DNA from: Caulobacter sp. S45
GTDB lineage: Bacteria; Pseudomonadota; Alphaproteobacteria; Caulobacterales; Caulobacteraceae
DNA length: 40,547 bases
Direction: 5' to 3'
Assembly (NCBI RefSeq): GCF_903642205.1
Contig: NZ_CAHJWH010000010.1
Location: 1-40,547 of the forward strand
In this document: positions 31,922 to 39,592 of the stretch, piece by piece
How positions within the stretch are numbered: the first letter of the stretch is position 1
Layout: every line of letters begins with the position of its first letter
Made by a program: the position numbers and the translations under genes
Notes under the pieces: generated by a model
Database searches by the model: none
What the model was told of the DNA's origin: nothing
Seen by the model: only the letters and a program-made list of their open reading frames with translations

Positions 31922-32170
31922 TCAACGATGGGTGGGCGCCGCCCGGATTTCGGCCCCTGCGTCCGCGGCGGCCTTGTGCGCGATGTCGTAGGCGCTCAGG
32001 CCTGGGTCAAACTGCCCCTCGCCGAAGGCGGGCGCGGCGAACTCGCCTCCAAGCCCGGAAAAGCAGCCGTCGGTGCGAGCCTCAGCCGCCTCGAGCTTGG
32101 CGTCGTGGTCCTCGCGGGTCAGGGTCTCGCTCACAACCGCTGATGTCGCATCGACCTGAGGTTTCGGCAA
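31922..32170 (-). CDS. Small unknown protein upstream of nadQ
   Basis: I do not recognise this product (82 residues from TTG 32170, or about 70 from GTG 32134). It contains a charged helix TREDHDAKLEAAEARTDG and an acidic, Gly/Ala-rich C-terminus. It fills the gap between queF and nadQ almost exactly: it starts 9 bases from the queF stop and ends nine bases before the nadQ ATG, on the same strand. That argues for a real gene, but the start is unclear and no good ribosome site is visible. Confidence 0.4.
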   Translation of the reverse strand: MPKPQVDATSAVVSETLTREDHDAKLEAAEARTDGCFSGLGGEFAAPAFGEGQFDPGLSAYDIAHKAAADAGAEIRAAPTHR

Positions 32171-32179
32171 GACGCCCTG

Positions 32180-32641
32180 TCAGCCGCGGCCGCGGTAGGT
32201 CTGCACTCCCTGGTCGGGGACCCACAGGCCTTCGGGGATCGGGCCGGTCTGGTGGAAGACGTCGATGGGGATGCCGCCGCGGGGATACCAGTAGCCGCCG
32301 ATGCGCAGCCAGCGGGGCTCCGCCGCCTCTATGAACTTGCGAGCGATGGCCACGGTGCAGTCCTCGTGGAAGGCGCCATGATTGCGGAAGCTGGTGAGAT
32401 ACAGCTTCAGCGACTTGGACTCGATCAGCCAGTCGCGCGGCGCGTAGTCGATCACCAGGTGGGCGAAGTCCGGCTGGCCGGTCATGGGGCAGAGCGAGGT
32501 GAACTCCGGCGCGGTGAACCGCACCGCATACAGCACGCCGGCCTGAGGGTTGGAGACGCGCTCCAGCACCGCGGTCTCCGGACTGGCCGGCTGGGCGGCG
32601 GCATGGCCGAGCTGGGTGAGGCCGGAGGTGTAGGTGCTCAT
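32180..32641 (-). CDS. queF: NADPH-dependent 7-cyano-7-deazaguanine reductase
   Basis: QueF reduces preQ0 to preQ1 in queuosine tRNA modification. The 153-residue, single-domain form shows the catalytic Cys in [14 protein letters not shown], the QueF motif [16 protein letters not shown] and the FHEDC segment. I see no preQ1-type riboswitch in the 59 bases up to the REP pair. Confidence 0.96.
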   Translation of the reverse strand: MSTYTSGLTQLGHAAAQPASPETAVLERVSNPQAGVLYAVRFTAPEFTSLCPMTGQPDFAHLVIDYAPRDWLIESKSLKLYLTSFRNHGAFHEDCTVAIARKFIEAAEPRWLRIGGYWYPRGGIPIDVFHQTGPIPEGLWVPDQGVQTYRGRG

Positions 32642-32700
32642 GGGCGGCAGGTAGGGGAGGGCGGCGTAAGGCGCAACGTCCGGTCGCCGCAGGGCCGAAA

Positions 32701-32813
32701 TCCTCGTCCCTCGACAGGCTCAGGATTTCTACTGGACCGCTCCTATGCTGGACCGTCCCGACCGGCGCCGCGGCCTCAGTGGCCCTCATCCTGAGCCTGT
32801 CGAAGGACGAGGG
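32701..32813. repeat. Inverted pair of REP elements
   Basis: The left copy (32701-32726) and right copy (32788-32813) share CCTCGTCC(C/T)TCGACAGG and the adjoining CTCAGGAT in opposite orientation, with one mismatch over about 25 bases. The right copy is embedded in its own hairpin, GGCCCTC...GAGGGCC (32781-32815), with an inner TCCT/AGGA stem. This is the widespread proteobacterial REP/BIME layout. It lies directly after the trans-sulfuration gene and before queF, and could end the upstream transcript. Confidence 0.85.
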
Positions 32814-32822
32814 CCGTCCGGC

Positions 32823-34037
32823 CTATCCCAGCGCTTGGTCCAAGTCGGCGATCAGGTCGTCGGCGTCCTCGATGCCCACCGACAGGCGCACCAGGCTGTC
32901 GGAGATGCCCAGCACCTCGCGCTGCACACGGGGGATGGAGGCGTGGGTCATGATGGCCGGGTGCTCGATCAGGCTTTCCACCCCGCCCAGGCTCTCAGCC
33001 AGGGTGAACAGGTCCACCCGTTCCAGGAAGCGGCGGGTCCCCTCCAGGTCGGCGTCGAGCACCGCGGTGACGATGCCGCCGTAGCCGCTCATCTGGCGGG
33101 CGGCGAGCGCGTGCTGGGGGTGGCTCGGAAGGCCCGGGTAGATCACCTTGGCCACGGCTGAGCGGGCCTCCAGCCACAGCGCGATCTTCAGGGCGTTGGC
33201 GCAGGTGCGCTCCATGCGCAGCGCCAAGGTCTTGACGCCGCGGAGCGCCAGGAAGCTGTCGAAGGGCGAGAGGATCCCGCCCACCGCGTTCTGCAGGAAG
33301 CGGACCTGCTCGGCCAATTCCACCTCGCGCACCACCACGGCGCCGGCGACCACGTCGGAGTGGCCGTTGATGTACTTGGTCACCGAATGCATCACGAGGT
33401 CGAAGCCGCGCTCCAGCGGCCGCTGGCAGAAGGGGCTGGCGAAGGTGTTGTCGGCGGCGGTGATGATCCCGCGCACCCGGCCGAGCTCGGCGATGGCGTC
33501 GAGGTCGGCCAGGCGCAGCATGGGGTTGGTGGGGGTCTCGACCCAGATCAGCTTGGTGTCCGGGCGCACGGCTGCATACACCGCGTCGATGTCGGACAGG
33601 TTGACGAAGCTGACCTGGAGCCCGGCGGAACGGGTGCGGACCTTGTCCAGCAGGCGGAAGGTGCCGCCGTAGAGGTCGTCCGAGGCGATCAGGTGGTCGC
33701 CGCTGTCCAGCAGCTCCAGCACCGCGGAGATGGCCGCCAGGCCCGAGGCGAAGGCGAAGCCGGCGACGCCGCCTTCCAAGTCCGCCACCGCGCGCTCGAA
33801 GGCGAAACGAGTGGGGTTGTGGCTGCGGGAGTACTCGAAGCCCTGGTGCACGCCGGGCGAGGCCTGAGCGTAGGTGGAGGTGGCGTAGATCGGGGTCATC
33901 ACCGCGCCGGTGGAGGGATCGTGGCGCTGGCCCCCGTGCACCGCGCGGGTGGCGAAGGCCGCCGTCACGTTGGACCCATGATTTGGGGACTCATGATCAA
34001 GGGACCCTCGGGCGGGGTCGCCTTTGTCCTGTCGCAC
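32823..34037 (-). CDS. metB: PLP-dependent trans-sulfuration enzyme (cystathionine gamma-synthase/lyase type)
   Basis: The Cys/Met metabolism PLP family is clear: ATRAVHGGQRHDPSTGAV, TPIYATSTYAQ, GFEYSRSHNPTR, and the PLP-binding Lys in MHSVTKYINGHSDV. Members make or cleave cystathionine in Cys/Met interconversion. Sequence alone does not separate gamma-synthase from gamma- or beta-lyase, so the symbol is tentative. The start at GTG 34037 (404 residues) has GGGAGA seven bases upstream. A second GTG at 33968, right before TAAFATRAVHGG, has no ribosome site but would give the usual family length. The gene is divergent from corA. Confidence 0.88.
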   Translation of the reverse strand: MRQDKGDPARGSLDHESPNHGSNVTAAFATRAVHGGQRHDPSTGAVMTPIYATSTYAQASPGVHQGFEYSRSHNPTRFAFERAVADLEGGVAGFAFASGLAAISAVLELLDSGDHLIASDDLYGGTFRLLDKVRTRSAGLQVSFVNLSDIDAVYAAVRPDTKLIWVETPTNPMLRLADLDAIAELGRVRGIITAADNTFASPFCQRPLERGFDLVMHSVTKYINGHSDVVAGAVVVREVELAEQVRFLQNAVGGILSPFDSFLALRGVKTLALRMERTCANALKIALWLEARSAVAKVIYPGLPSHPQHALAARQMSGYGGIVTAVLDADLEGTRRFLERVDLFTLAESLGGVESLIEHPAIMTHASIPRVQREVLGISDSLVRLSVGIEDADDLIADLDQALG

Positions 34038-34107
34038 GATCGAGTCTCCCGCTATCCGAGGGGCAGCCTCTACGCCCGGGGGTGCTCAAGGTACAGGCGG
34101 GACGCCC

Positions 34108-35118
34108 ATGCTGCAGGCCTATCCGGACGCCGGCGACTGCAAGCTCACCGCCGCGGCGCTGGCCGAGCGGGGCCTCGCCGGCCATACCTGGATCGACCTG
34201 CAGGACCCCACGCCCGAGGAGATCGCGGAGGTGGAGCGCGCCTGCGGCCTTCGCGTGCCTTCGCGCGCCGCCTTGGAGGAGATCGAGCTCACCAGCCGCA
34301 TCCGCACCGAGGGCGATACGCTCTACATGAGCGCCCCCCTGATCGCCCGCAGCGAGGAGGGCGTGCTGGTGTCGGCGCCCACGGGCTTCGTGCTGAACGC
34401 CGACATCTGCCTGACGGTGCGCTTCGCCAGCCTCGCGGTGTTCGACGTGGTCAAGGCCGACCTCGTTGGGGTGAGGCGCGCCGCGCCAGCCGATATCTTC
34501 GCCCGGCTCCTGGAGGCCGTGGTGGACCGGGCGGCCGACCACCTGGAGGTCTGCGCCGACCAGCTCGACAAGGCCTCCCACGCCATCTTCCGCGCCGACC
34601 AGTCCGACGACGCAAAACCGTCCAAGCCCGGTTCCGGCAAGACCCACAAGCTGTCCCGCGACACAGCCCTCCTGCGCCGGGTGATGATCCAGATCGGGCG
34701 CGCCAGCGCCAGGATGTCCAAGGTGCGCTACGCCCTGGTCTGCGTCAGCCGCATGGCGCAGTTCGCTGTCGACCGGGGCAAGGACTGGATAGAGCCGGAC
34801 GTGCGCGAGCGGCTGGGGGGCGTGCGCGCCGACGTGGCCTCGCTGGAGCAGTACGAGGAGCACCTGCTCTCCCGCGTCCAGCTGCTGCAGGACGCCGCCA
34901 CCGCCTTCATCAGCATCGAGCAGAACGACGTGGTCAAGGTGCTGACCATCGCCTCCGTCGCCGGCATCCCGCCGGTTATGGTGGTCGGTCTGTATGGCAT
35001 GAACTTCAAGTACATGCCGGAGCTGGCCTGGCGCTTCGGCTATCCTTACGCCCTGGCCTTGATTGTCATCACCACTCTGATCCCCCTCGCCTGGTTTAAA
35101 TGGAAGGACTGGATGTAA
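34108..35118 (+). CDS. corA: CorA-family magnesium/divalent cation transporter
   Basis: The 336-residue protein has the long CorA cytoplasmic domain, including the DTALLRRVMIQIGRA helix. Two C-terminal membrane segments flank the signature YGMN (near residue 300, LYGMNFKYMPELAW). It ends with the basic WFKWKDWM. CorA forms a pentameric Mg2+ (or Co2+/Ni2+) channel in the inner membrane. I chose ATG 34108 (MLQAYPDAGD) because the longer frame from 34024 overlaps the divergent gene's leader with unlikely sequence. Confidence 0.92.
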   Translation: MLQAYPDAGDCKLTAAALAERGLAGHTWIDLQDPTPEEIAEVERACGLRVPSRAALEEIELTSRIRTEGDTLYMSAPLIARSEEGVLVSAPTGFVLNADICLTVRFASLAVFDVVKADLVGVRRAAPADIFARLLEAVVDRAADHLEVCADQLDKASHAIFRADQSDDAKPSKPGSGKTHKLSRDTALLRRVMIQIGRASARMSKVRYALVCVSRMAQFAVDRGKDWIEPDVRERLGGVRADVASLEQYEEHLLSRVQLLQDAATAFISIEQNDVVKVLTIASVAGIPPVMVVGLYGMNFKYMPELAWRFGYPYALALIVITTLIPLAWFKWKDWM

Positions 35119-35132
35119 GCCTTTGTAAAAAT

Positions 35133-35165
35133 AGATAGAGCGGATCGGCCGTCTTCTTGCTATCT
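35133..35165 (+). terminator. Inverted repeat after corA
   Basis: AGATAG (35133-35138) and CTATCT (35160-35165) are complementary across 21 bases, 14 bases after the corA stop. The region is AT-richer than its surroundings. It may end the corA transcript or belong to the promoter of the gene at 35213. Confidence 0.3.
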
Positions 35166-35212
35166 GACCCTTACGTTCACAGCGACGGATCTTTCATAAA
35201 GTTCGAGAGAGC

Positions 35213-35518
35213 ATGCCGGACATGGCTATACAGACTGATGAAAGCGGCGCGGCGCTCACCTCCGAGAACGATCCTCCTCGTGAGGTCGCCCTGACGGTGG
35301 CGGCCAACGACCGGCTGCTGAAGGCGCTCATCGCGCTGCTCGCCATGAGGGATCCGGGCATCCTGAAGGAGCTGCCCACCGTCTTCGCCCTCGCGGCGCG
35401 CGAGGACGGCGTGATCGGCGAGGCGACCGAGGCGACCTGGGAACGGATCGGCACGGAAATTCGCAGCATCCGCACCTTCCTCAAGAGCGAGAGTCCGGAG
35501 GAGCATTTCGACGCCTGA
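35213..35518 (+). CDS. Unknown small helical protein, 101 aa
   Basis: I do not recognise a family. The N-terminal 30 residues are polar. The rest should be helical: LTVAANDRLLKALIALLAMR, then DPGILKELPTVFALAA and TWERIGTEIRSIRTFL. No signal peptide or membrane segment is convincing. It has its own AT-rich leader (35119-35212) and a modest GAGAG ribosome site. It is convergent with the GT2 gene. Confidence 0.65.
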   Translation: MPDMAIQTDESGAALTSENDPPREVALTVAANDRLLKALIALLAMRDPGILKELPTVFALAAREDGVIGEATEATWERIGTEIRSIRTFLKSESPEEHFDA

Positions 35519-35554
35519 ACGGGATCGGCTTGGGCGCAACCGCCAGCTCTCGCC

Positions 35555-36571
35555 TTATCCTATCGTCCGGTGAGGGTCCGACGGACACCGCGGGTGTAGC
35601 TCGCGCCGGAACGGTGACCATGGCGTCGACGCCATGACCTCCAGGGCGAACGGTGTGCGCCGCGATCGGCCCAGCGCGCGGCGATCGGCCAGGAAGGGCT
35701 TCAGCCCCCGTACGGCCGCCACGTAGGACCGCCACACCGGACGGAACACGCGCCGCCTGACCGCGCTGCCGAGATAAAGCAGGTTGAACGCGACGTGATA
35801 GGGCAGAAGCCACCAGAACCAGGGGCCCGGCGTGTTCTTCACGAAGGTCCAGATGCGGTTGCGGTGGCCGTGGAACATGGTGAAGTCCGAGGTGCGCCCG
35901 GAGATGCCCGAGCCCGCATGGCGCACCACAGCCTTCGCCACCCGCCTGGACCCCGCGCCCATGGCGCGCAGCCGGTGACCGAGGTCCAGGTCTTCGCAAT
36001 AGCAGAAGAAGCGCTCGTCGAAGCCGCCCGCCTCCAGGAACAGCTTTAGCCGATACAGGGCCGCTGCGCCGCAGGGGGCGAAGATTTCACCGTCGCCGGG
36101 CGCCCGCGTCGCCGCCCACCCCTCGCCCGCGCGCCAGGCCAAGCCCGCCACGTGCCAGACGTCGCCGACCCCGTCCAGGATATGCGGCTCCTCCATCCGA
36201 AGTTGCACCGAGCCAAAGCTCGCGGCCTGCGGATGGGCGCCGGCGGCCTCGACCAGGGCGGCCAGCCAGCCGGGTTCGGGTGTCGCATCGGGGTTCAGCA
36301 GGGCCAGGAACTCGGCGCGGGAGTCCTCCGCCACCCGGTTGTTGGCGGCGGCGAATCCCAGGTTGGCGCCCATCTCTCGCAAGGTGAACCGGGCGTCCGG
36401 CATCCGAAGCTCAACCACCGACGCGTCTTGGGACGCATTGTCCGCCACCACCGCCTCGAAGTCGGTGAAGCTCTGGGAGGCCAGGGCGTCCAGGCAGGGC
36501 TGGAGGTAGCCGCCGCTGTCATAGGCCACGATCACCACGGTGACGGATGGGAAGGGGGCGGCCGCGGACAT
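35555..36571 (-). CDS. Glycosyltransferase family 2 (rhamnosyltransferase-like)
   Basis: The 338-residue protein begins VTVVIVAYDSGGYLQPCLDAL and has the GT2/GT-A motifs VVADNASQDAS, GANLGFAAANN and the metal-site region FLALLNPDATP. The later FDERFFCYCEDLDLGHR segment is typical of rhamnosyltransferase-like members. A C-terminal hydrophobic patch (PWFWWLLPYHVAFNLLYLG) suggests membrane association. It probably adds a sugar to a surface polysaccharide. The start at ATG 36571 removes an implausible N-terminal extension and leaves a 100-base divergent promoter region to galE. Confidence 0.9.
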   Translation of the reverse strand: MSAAAPFPSVTVVIVAYDSGGYLQPCLDALASQSFTDFEAVVADNASQDASVVELRMPDARFTLREMGANLGFAAANNRVAEDSRAEFLALLNPDATPEPGWLAALVEAAGAHPQAASFGSVQLRMEEPHILDGVGDVWHVAGLAWRAGEGWAATRAPGDGEIFAPCGAAALYRLKLFLEAGGFDERFFCYCEDLDLGHRLRAMGAGSRRVAKAVVRHAGSGISGRTSDFTMFHGHRNRIWTFVKNTPGPWFWWLLPYHVAFNLLYLGSAVRRRVFRPVWRSYVAAVRGLKPFLADRRALGRSRRTPFALEVMASTPWSPFRRELHPRCPSDPHRTIG

Positions 36572-36671
36572 CGCTGCACCCTCTAGCCCCCGCCGCGGGC
36601 CTTGGGGAGAGCACGGCCTTGAGCCCGCCCGAAGCTGCCGCCATAAGCGGCCCACCTGGGAGTGCGCGCGT

Positions 36672-37661
36672 GTGAAGACCATCCTCGTCACCGGCGGCGC
36701 CGGCTATGTCGGCAGCCACTGCTGCAAGGAATTTGCCGCGCAAGGCTGGACCGTGGTGGTCTACGACAACCTTTATCGGGGCTGGCGCGACATGGTCCGC
36801 TGGGGCGAGCTGATCGAGGGCGACATCCTGGACACCGCGGCGCTGCAGGCCGCCATAGCCCGGGTGAAGCCCGACGTGCTGGCCCACTTCGCAGCCCTCA
36901 CCTATGTGGGCGAGTCGGTGGAGCAGCCCGGCCTCTACTACCGCAACAACACGCTCGGCGCCTTCAACATCCTGGAGGCGCTGCGCACCGCGGGCGTGGA
37001 CAAGATGATCTTCTCCTCCACCGCCGCCACCTATGGCGAGCCGCTGGAGTCTCCCATGCCCGAGACCCACCGCCAGCTGCCGATCAATCCCTACGGCCGC
37101 TCCAAGCTGATGGTGGAGCGGATGATGGCCGACTATGCCGACGCCTACGGCCTGCGCTTCGCGTCGCTGCGCTACTTCAACGCCGCGGGCGCCAGCCCCG
37201 ACGGCGACATCGGCGAGCGGCACGAGCCGGAGACTCACGTGATCCCGCTGGCCGCGCGGGGGGCGCTCCGCGACGACTACCAGTTCACCATCTTCGGCGA
37301 TGACTTCGACACCCGTGACGGCACCTGCGTGCGCGATTACGTCCACGTGTCCGACCTTGGCCGGGCGCACGCCGCGGCGGCGGACTACCTGATGAAGGGC
37401 GGTGCGGCCCAGTTCTTCAACTTAGGCACCGGCGAAGGCACCACGGTGAAGGAGATCGCCGACGCCATCGAGAAGGTCTCGGGCAAGCCCCTGCCGCGCA
37501 CGGTCGGGCCGCGGCGGGCGGGGGACCCCGCGGTGCTGGTGGCGTCCAATGCCCGGGCGCAGGAGGTGCTGGGCTGGACGCCGACCCAGTCCTCCATCGA
37601 TGAGATCGTGCGCACCGCCTGGGCCTGGGCGCGGAAGGATGCGGGATGCGCGGGCGGATGA
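36672..37661 (+). CDS. galE: UDP-glucose 4-epimerase
   Basis: GalE interconverts UDP-glucose and UDP-galactose with bound NAD. The product from GTG 36672 is 329 residues, with the Rossmann motif TGGAGYVGSHC (residues 7-17). The catalytic SSTAATYG block is followed by the YGRSK Tyr-Lys pair, and the sugar-binding RYFNAAGASPDG comes next. The start fits the family; a longer frame from 36540 would run through the opposing gene's start region. The neighbouring glycosyltransferase suggests use in surface sugar synthesis. Its stop overlaps the next ATG as ATGA. Confidence 0.95.
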   Translation: MKTILVTGGAGYVGSHCCKEFAAQGWTVVVYDNLYRGWRDMVRWGELIEGDILDTAALQAAIARVKPDVLAHFAALTYVGESVEQPGLYYRNNTLGAFNILEALRTAGVDKMIFSSTAATYGEPLESPMPETHRQLPINPYGRSKLMVERMMADYADAYGLRFASLRYFNAAGASPDGDIGERHEPETHVIPLAARGALRDDYQFTIFGDDFDTRDGTCVRDYVHVSDLGRAHAAAADYLMKGGAAQFFNLGTGEGTTVKEIADAIEKVSGKPLPRTVGPRRAGDPAVLVASNARAQEVLGWTPTQSSIDEIVRTAWAWARKDAGCAGG

Positions 37662-38068
37662 GCGGGACCCGCCGCCTCTCCGTTCTCGCCTCGGCTCTGG
37701 CCCTGGCGCTCGCGGCGCCGGGCTTGCCGGCGGCCTGGGCCAAGGATGCGCCCAAGCTGAACACCCTGACCTACACCAGTTTCGACGCCCTGACGGCCAC
37801 CGTGTTCAGGTCGGACGGGCGGCGGGGCGTACTCACCGTGCAGGGCGGCCTGGACGTGAAGGACGCAGGCCTGCGGGCGCGGGCGGCGGCGTCCCAGCCG
37901 CTGTTGCGCGACGCCTACATCCGCGCGCTGAGCGTCTACGCCGCCAGCCTCATCCCCGGCTCTCCTCCGGACGTGGACCAGATCGGCATGCGGCTGCAGC
38001 GCGCCACCGACGCAATCCTGCGCCGTCCCGGTGCGCGGGTGCTGCTTGGCACCGTGCTGGTGAACTGA
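37658..38068 (+). CDS. Exported FliL-like small protein coupled to galE
   Basis: The 136-residue product starts at ATG 37658, overlapping the galE stop by four bases. It has a cleavable signal (basic SGTRR, then the hydrophobic VLASALALALAAPGLPAAWA). The mature part, LTVQGGLDVKDAGLRARA ... PLLRDAYIRALSVYAASL ... DAILRRPGARVLLGTVLVN, resembles the FliL periplasmic domain in its strand-helix-strand order, but the similarity is by eye only. No membrane anchor remains after cleavage. Function is unknown; the coupling to galE hints at co-expression rather than shared chemistry. Confidence 0.75.
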   Translation: MSGTRRLSVLASALALALAAPGLPAAWAKDAPKLNTLTYTSFDALTATVFRSDGRRGVLTVQGGLDVKDAGLRARAAASQPLLRDAYIRALSVYAASLIPGSPPDVDQIGMRLQRATDAILRRPGARVLLGTVLVN

Positions 38069-38365
38069 TCAGCCGGCGGCGAACCCCGCCGCCTCGTCCA
38101 TAAAGCGCGCCATCTTCAGGTCGAGCGCGGTCACACCGTCGGCGTCATGGGTGGTCAGCACCACCTCGACCCGGTTGTAGACGTTGGACCATTCCGGATG
38201 GTGGTCGAGCGTCTCGGCCAGCAGCGCCACCCGGGTCATGAAGCCGAACGCGGCGTTGAAGTCCTTGAACCGGAAGCTCTTGGCCAGGGCGTCGCGCCCC
38301 TCGGCCGCCCGCCAGTCCTGAAGCTCGGCGAGCGCGGCTGCGGCCCCAATCCTGTCCTGCGCCAT
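38069..38365 (-). CDS. phhB: Pterin-4a-carbinolamine dehydratase
   Basis: This 98-residue protein has the PCD core: [21 protein letters not shown], then the [20 protein letters not shown] active-site motif and a final [13 protein letters not shown] helix. It dehydrates 4a-hydroxytetrahydrobiopterin, recycling the cofactor of aromatic hydroxylases. AGGAGGA just upstream of ATG 38365 gives a strong start. It is convergent with the FliL-like gene, and the two stop codons share TGATCA. Confidence 0.95.
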   Translation of the reverse strand: MAQDRIGAAAALAELQDWRAAEGRDALAKSFRFKDFNAAFGFMTRVALLAETLDHHPEWSNVYNRVEVVLTTHDADGVTALDLKMARFMDEAAGFAAG

Positions 38366-38500
38366 GGGCGTCCTCCTGCGCCTTCCGCTTACCGGCTTAG
38401 GGCGCAGGGGCCAAGCGAGGGTTCGCTTGCGGGTTGAAGGCGCGAGCGCAGGGTTCCGCTTTGTGGTTCGTGAAGGATGATACCGCCACGAGACCTCTCC

Positions 38501-39172
38501 ATGTCCTTCTCCGCCAAACTTTTCGGCGTCGCCCTCTGCGCCGTCCTGGCCGGTCCCGCCTTCGCACAGGACCTGGCCGGTGCGCCGGAGGCCGGACCTG
38601 ACGGTGGCGCTCAGGCCTGGTCGCAGGGCGCGCCCTCGACTTCTGGCGGCGAGCCTCGCGCCTGGGGTCCCCACGCCCGCCACGCCCACCCCCATGGCGG
38701 CGAGCGCGAGTGCTACGCCCAGGTCCGCACCCCCGCCGCCTATTCCCCGCCGCCGAGCGGCCCGGACTACGTCTGGCGCCAGGCGCCTGCGCCTCCGGGC
38801 GCGCCCGGTCCGGTCTGGTGTCTGACCGTGCAGCCCTTCCCGAACCAGCCGGTGCAGGTGGCGCCCGCGCGGCTCGGCTGGATCCGGGTGCTCTGCGCCG
38901 ACGACGCCACGCCCGAGCGCGTGTCGCGCCTGCAGCGCGGCCTGCACGCCCGCGGCCTGTACCGCGGCGAGATCGACGGCCGCTACGACGAGCAGACGGC
39001 CGACGCGGTGATCGCCTTCCAGCACGAGCGTCACATCGGGCACCGCGGCTATCTCAGCTATGAGACCCTAGGCGCCCTGGAAGCGCCGCCCCCGCCGCCG
39101 GTCTACTGGCGCCGGGACAGCGCCTTCGACCGCGGCTATCTCGAATGGCCGGGCAAGAGCCACTACTGGTGA
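38501..39172 (+). CDS. Exported peptidoglycan-binding protein
   Basis: From ATG 38501 the 223-residue protein has a good Sec signal ([22 protein letters not shown], then QD). A His/Pro/Gly-rich linker follows, with the sequence [14 protein letters not shown]. Near residues 140-185 lies a PG_binding_1-like domain: [20 protein letters not shown], then [16 protein letters not shown]. Such domains bind peptidoglycan in the periplasm. Three cysteines (in ECYAQ, VWCL and VLCAD) could form a disulfide. ATG 38477 would add eight residues before the signal. No enzymatic domain is visible. Confidence 0.82.
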   Translation: MSFSAKLFGVALCAVLAGPAFAQDLAGAPEAGPDGGAQAWSQGAPSTSGGEPRAWGPHARHAHPHGGERECYAQVRTPAAYSPPPSGPDYVWRQAPAPPGAPGPVWCLTVQPFPNQPVQVAPARLGWIRVLCADDATPERVSRLQRGLHARGLYRGEIDGRYDEQTADAVIAFQHERHIGHRGYLSYETLGALEAPPPPPVYWRRDSAFDRGYLEWPGKSHYW

Positions 39173-39194
39173 GCCGCCTCCTGGGCTTGGGCGC

Positions 39195-39512
39195 TCAGCC
39201 GTCCAGCGGCTTGAAGGTGGCGAACATCTGCGCCGCCTCGGGCAGGTCCTTCAGCGGGACGTAGTCGCACACCTGCGCATAGCGGCCCCAGAGCTCGTGG
39301 ACCTTCGGATGGGCGTGCGCCGCTTCCACGGCTCCGTCACGCCACTCGAACACTTCGACGATCACCCCGCCCTCGCCGATCAGGAGCACCGGCGCGCGGT
39401 CAGTGACAAGGTCGAGCTGGCGCAGGTAGGGGATGTGCTCGCGCGCCAGCTGCTGCAGCTCCGCTTCGCGACCCGGTTTCGGCCGGTACGCCACGATCAC
39501 CACGTCGCCCAT
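39195..39512 (-). CDS. Small ABM-like dimeric alpha/beta-barrel protein
   Basis: The 105-residue protein begins DVVIVAYRPKPGREAELQQL and continues with VIVEVFEWRDGAVEAAHAHP and VHELWGRYAQVCDYV. This is the ferredoxin-like pattern of the antibiotic-biosynthesis-monooxygenase or stress-responsive dimeric barrel families. Members range from monooxygenases to heme-handling proteins; no function can be assigned. It is divergent from argJ with an 80-base gap. Confidence 0.75.
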   Translation of the reverse strand: MGDVVIVAYRPKPGREAELQQLAREHIPYLRQLDLVTDRAPVLLIGEGGVIVEVFEWRDGAVEAAHAHPKVHELWGRYAQVCDYVPLKDLPEAAQMFATFKPLDG

Positions 39513-39592
39513 CTTATCCCCCTTGCGCCTTACTGCGTTATAGCGCGGACCGCGTGGCGCTCCCAGGCGTCGGCGCCGCCAGGACCTCGCCC

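Noticed and set aside
32642-32700. preQ1 riboswitch before queF
   Set aside because: The 59-base leader is GC-rich and lacks the A-rich tail and C-rich loop of preQ1 aptamers.
34038-34107. SAM-responsive riboswitch before the trans-sulfuration gene
   Set aside because: The short divergent leader shows no recognisable pseudoknot or SAM-II-like conserved core.
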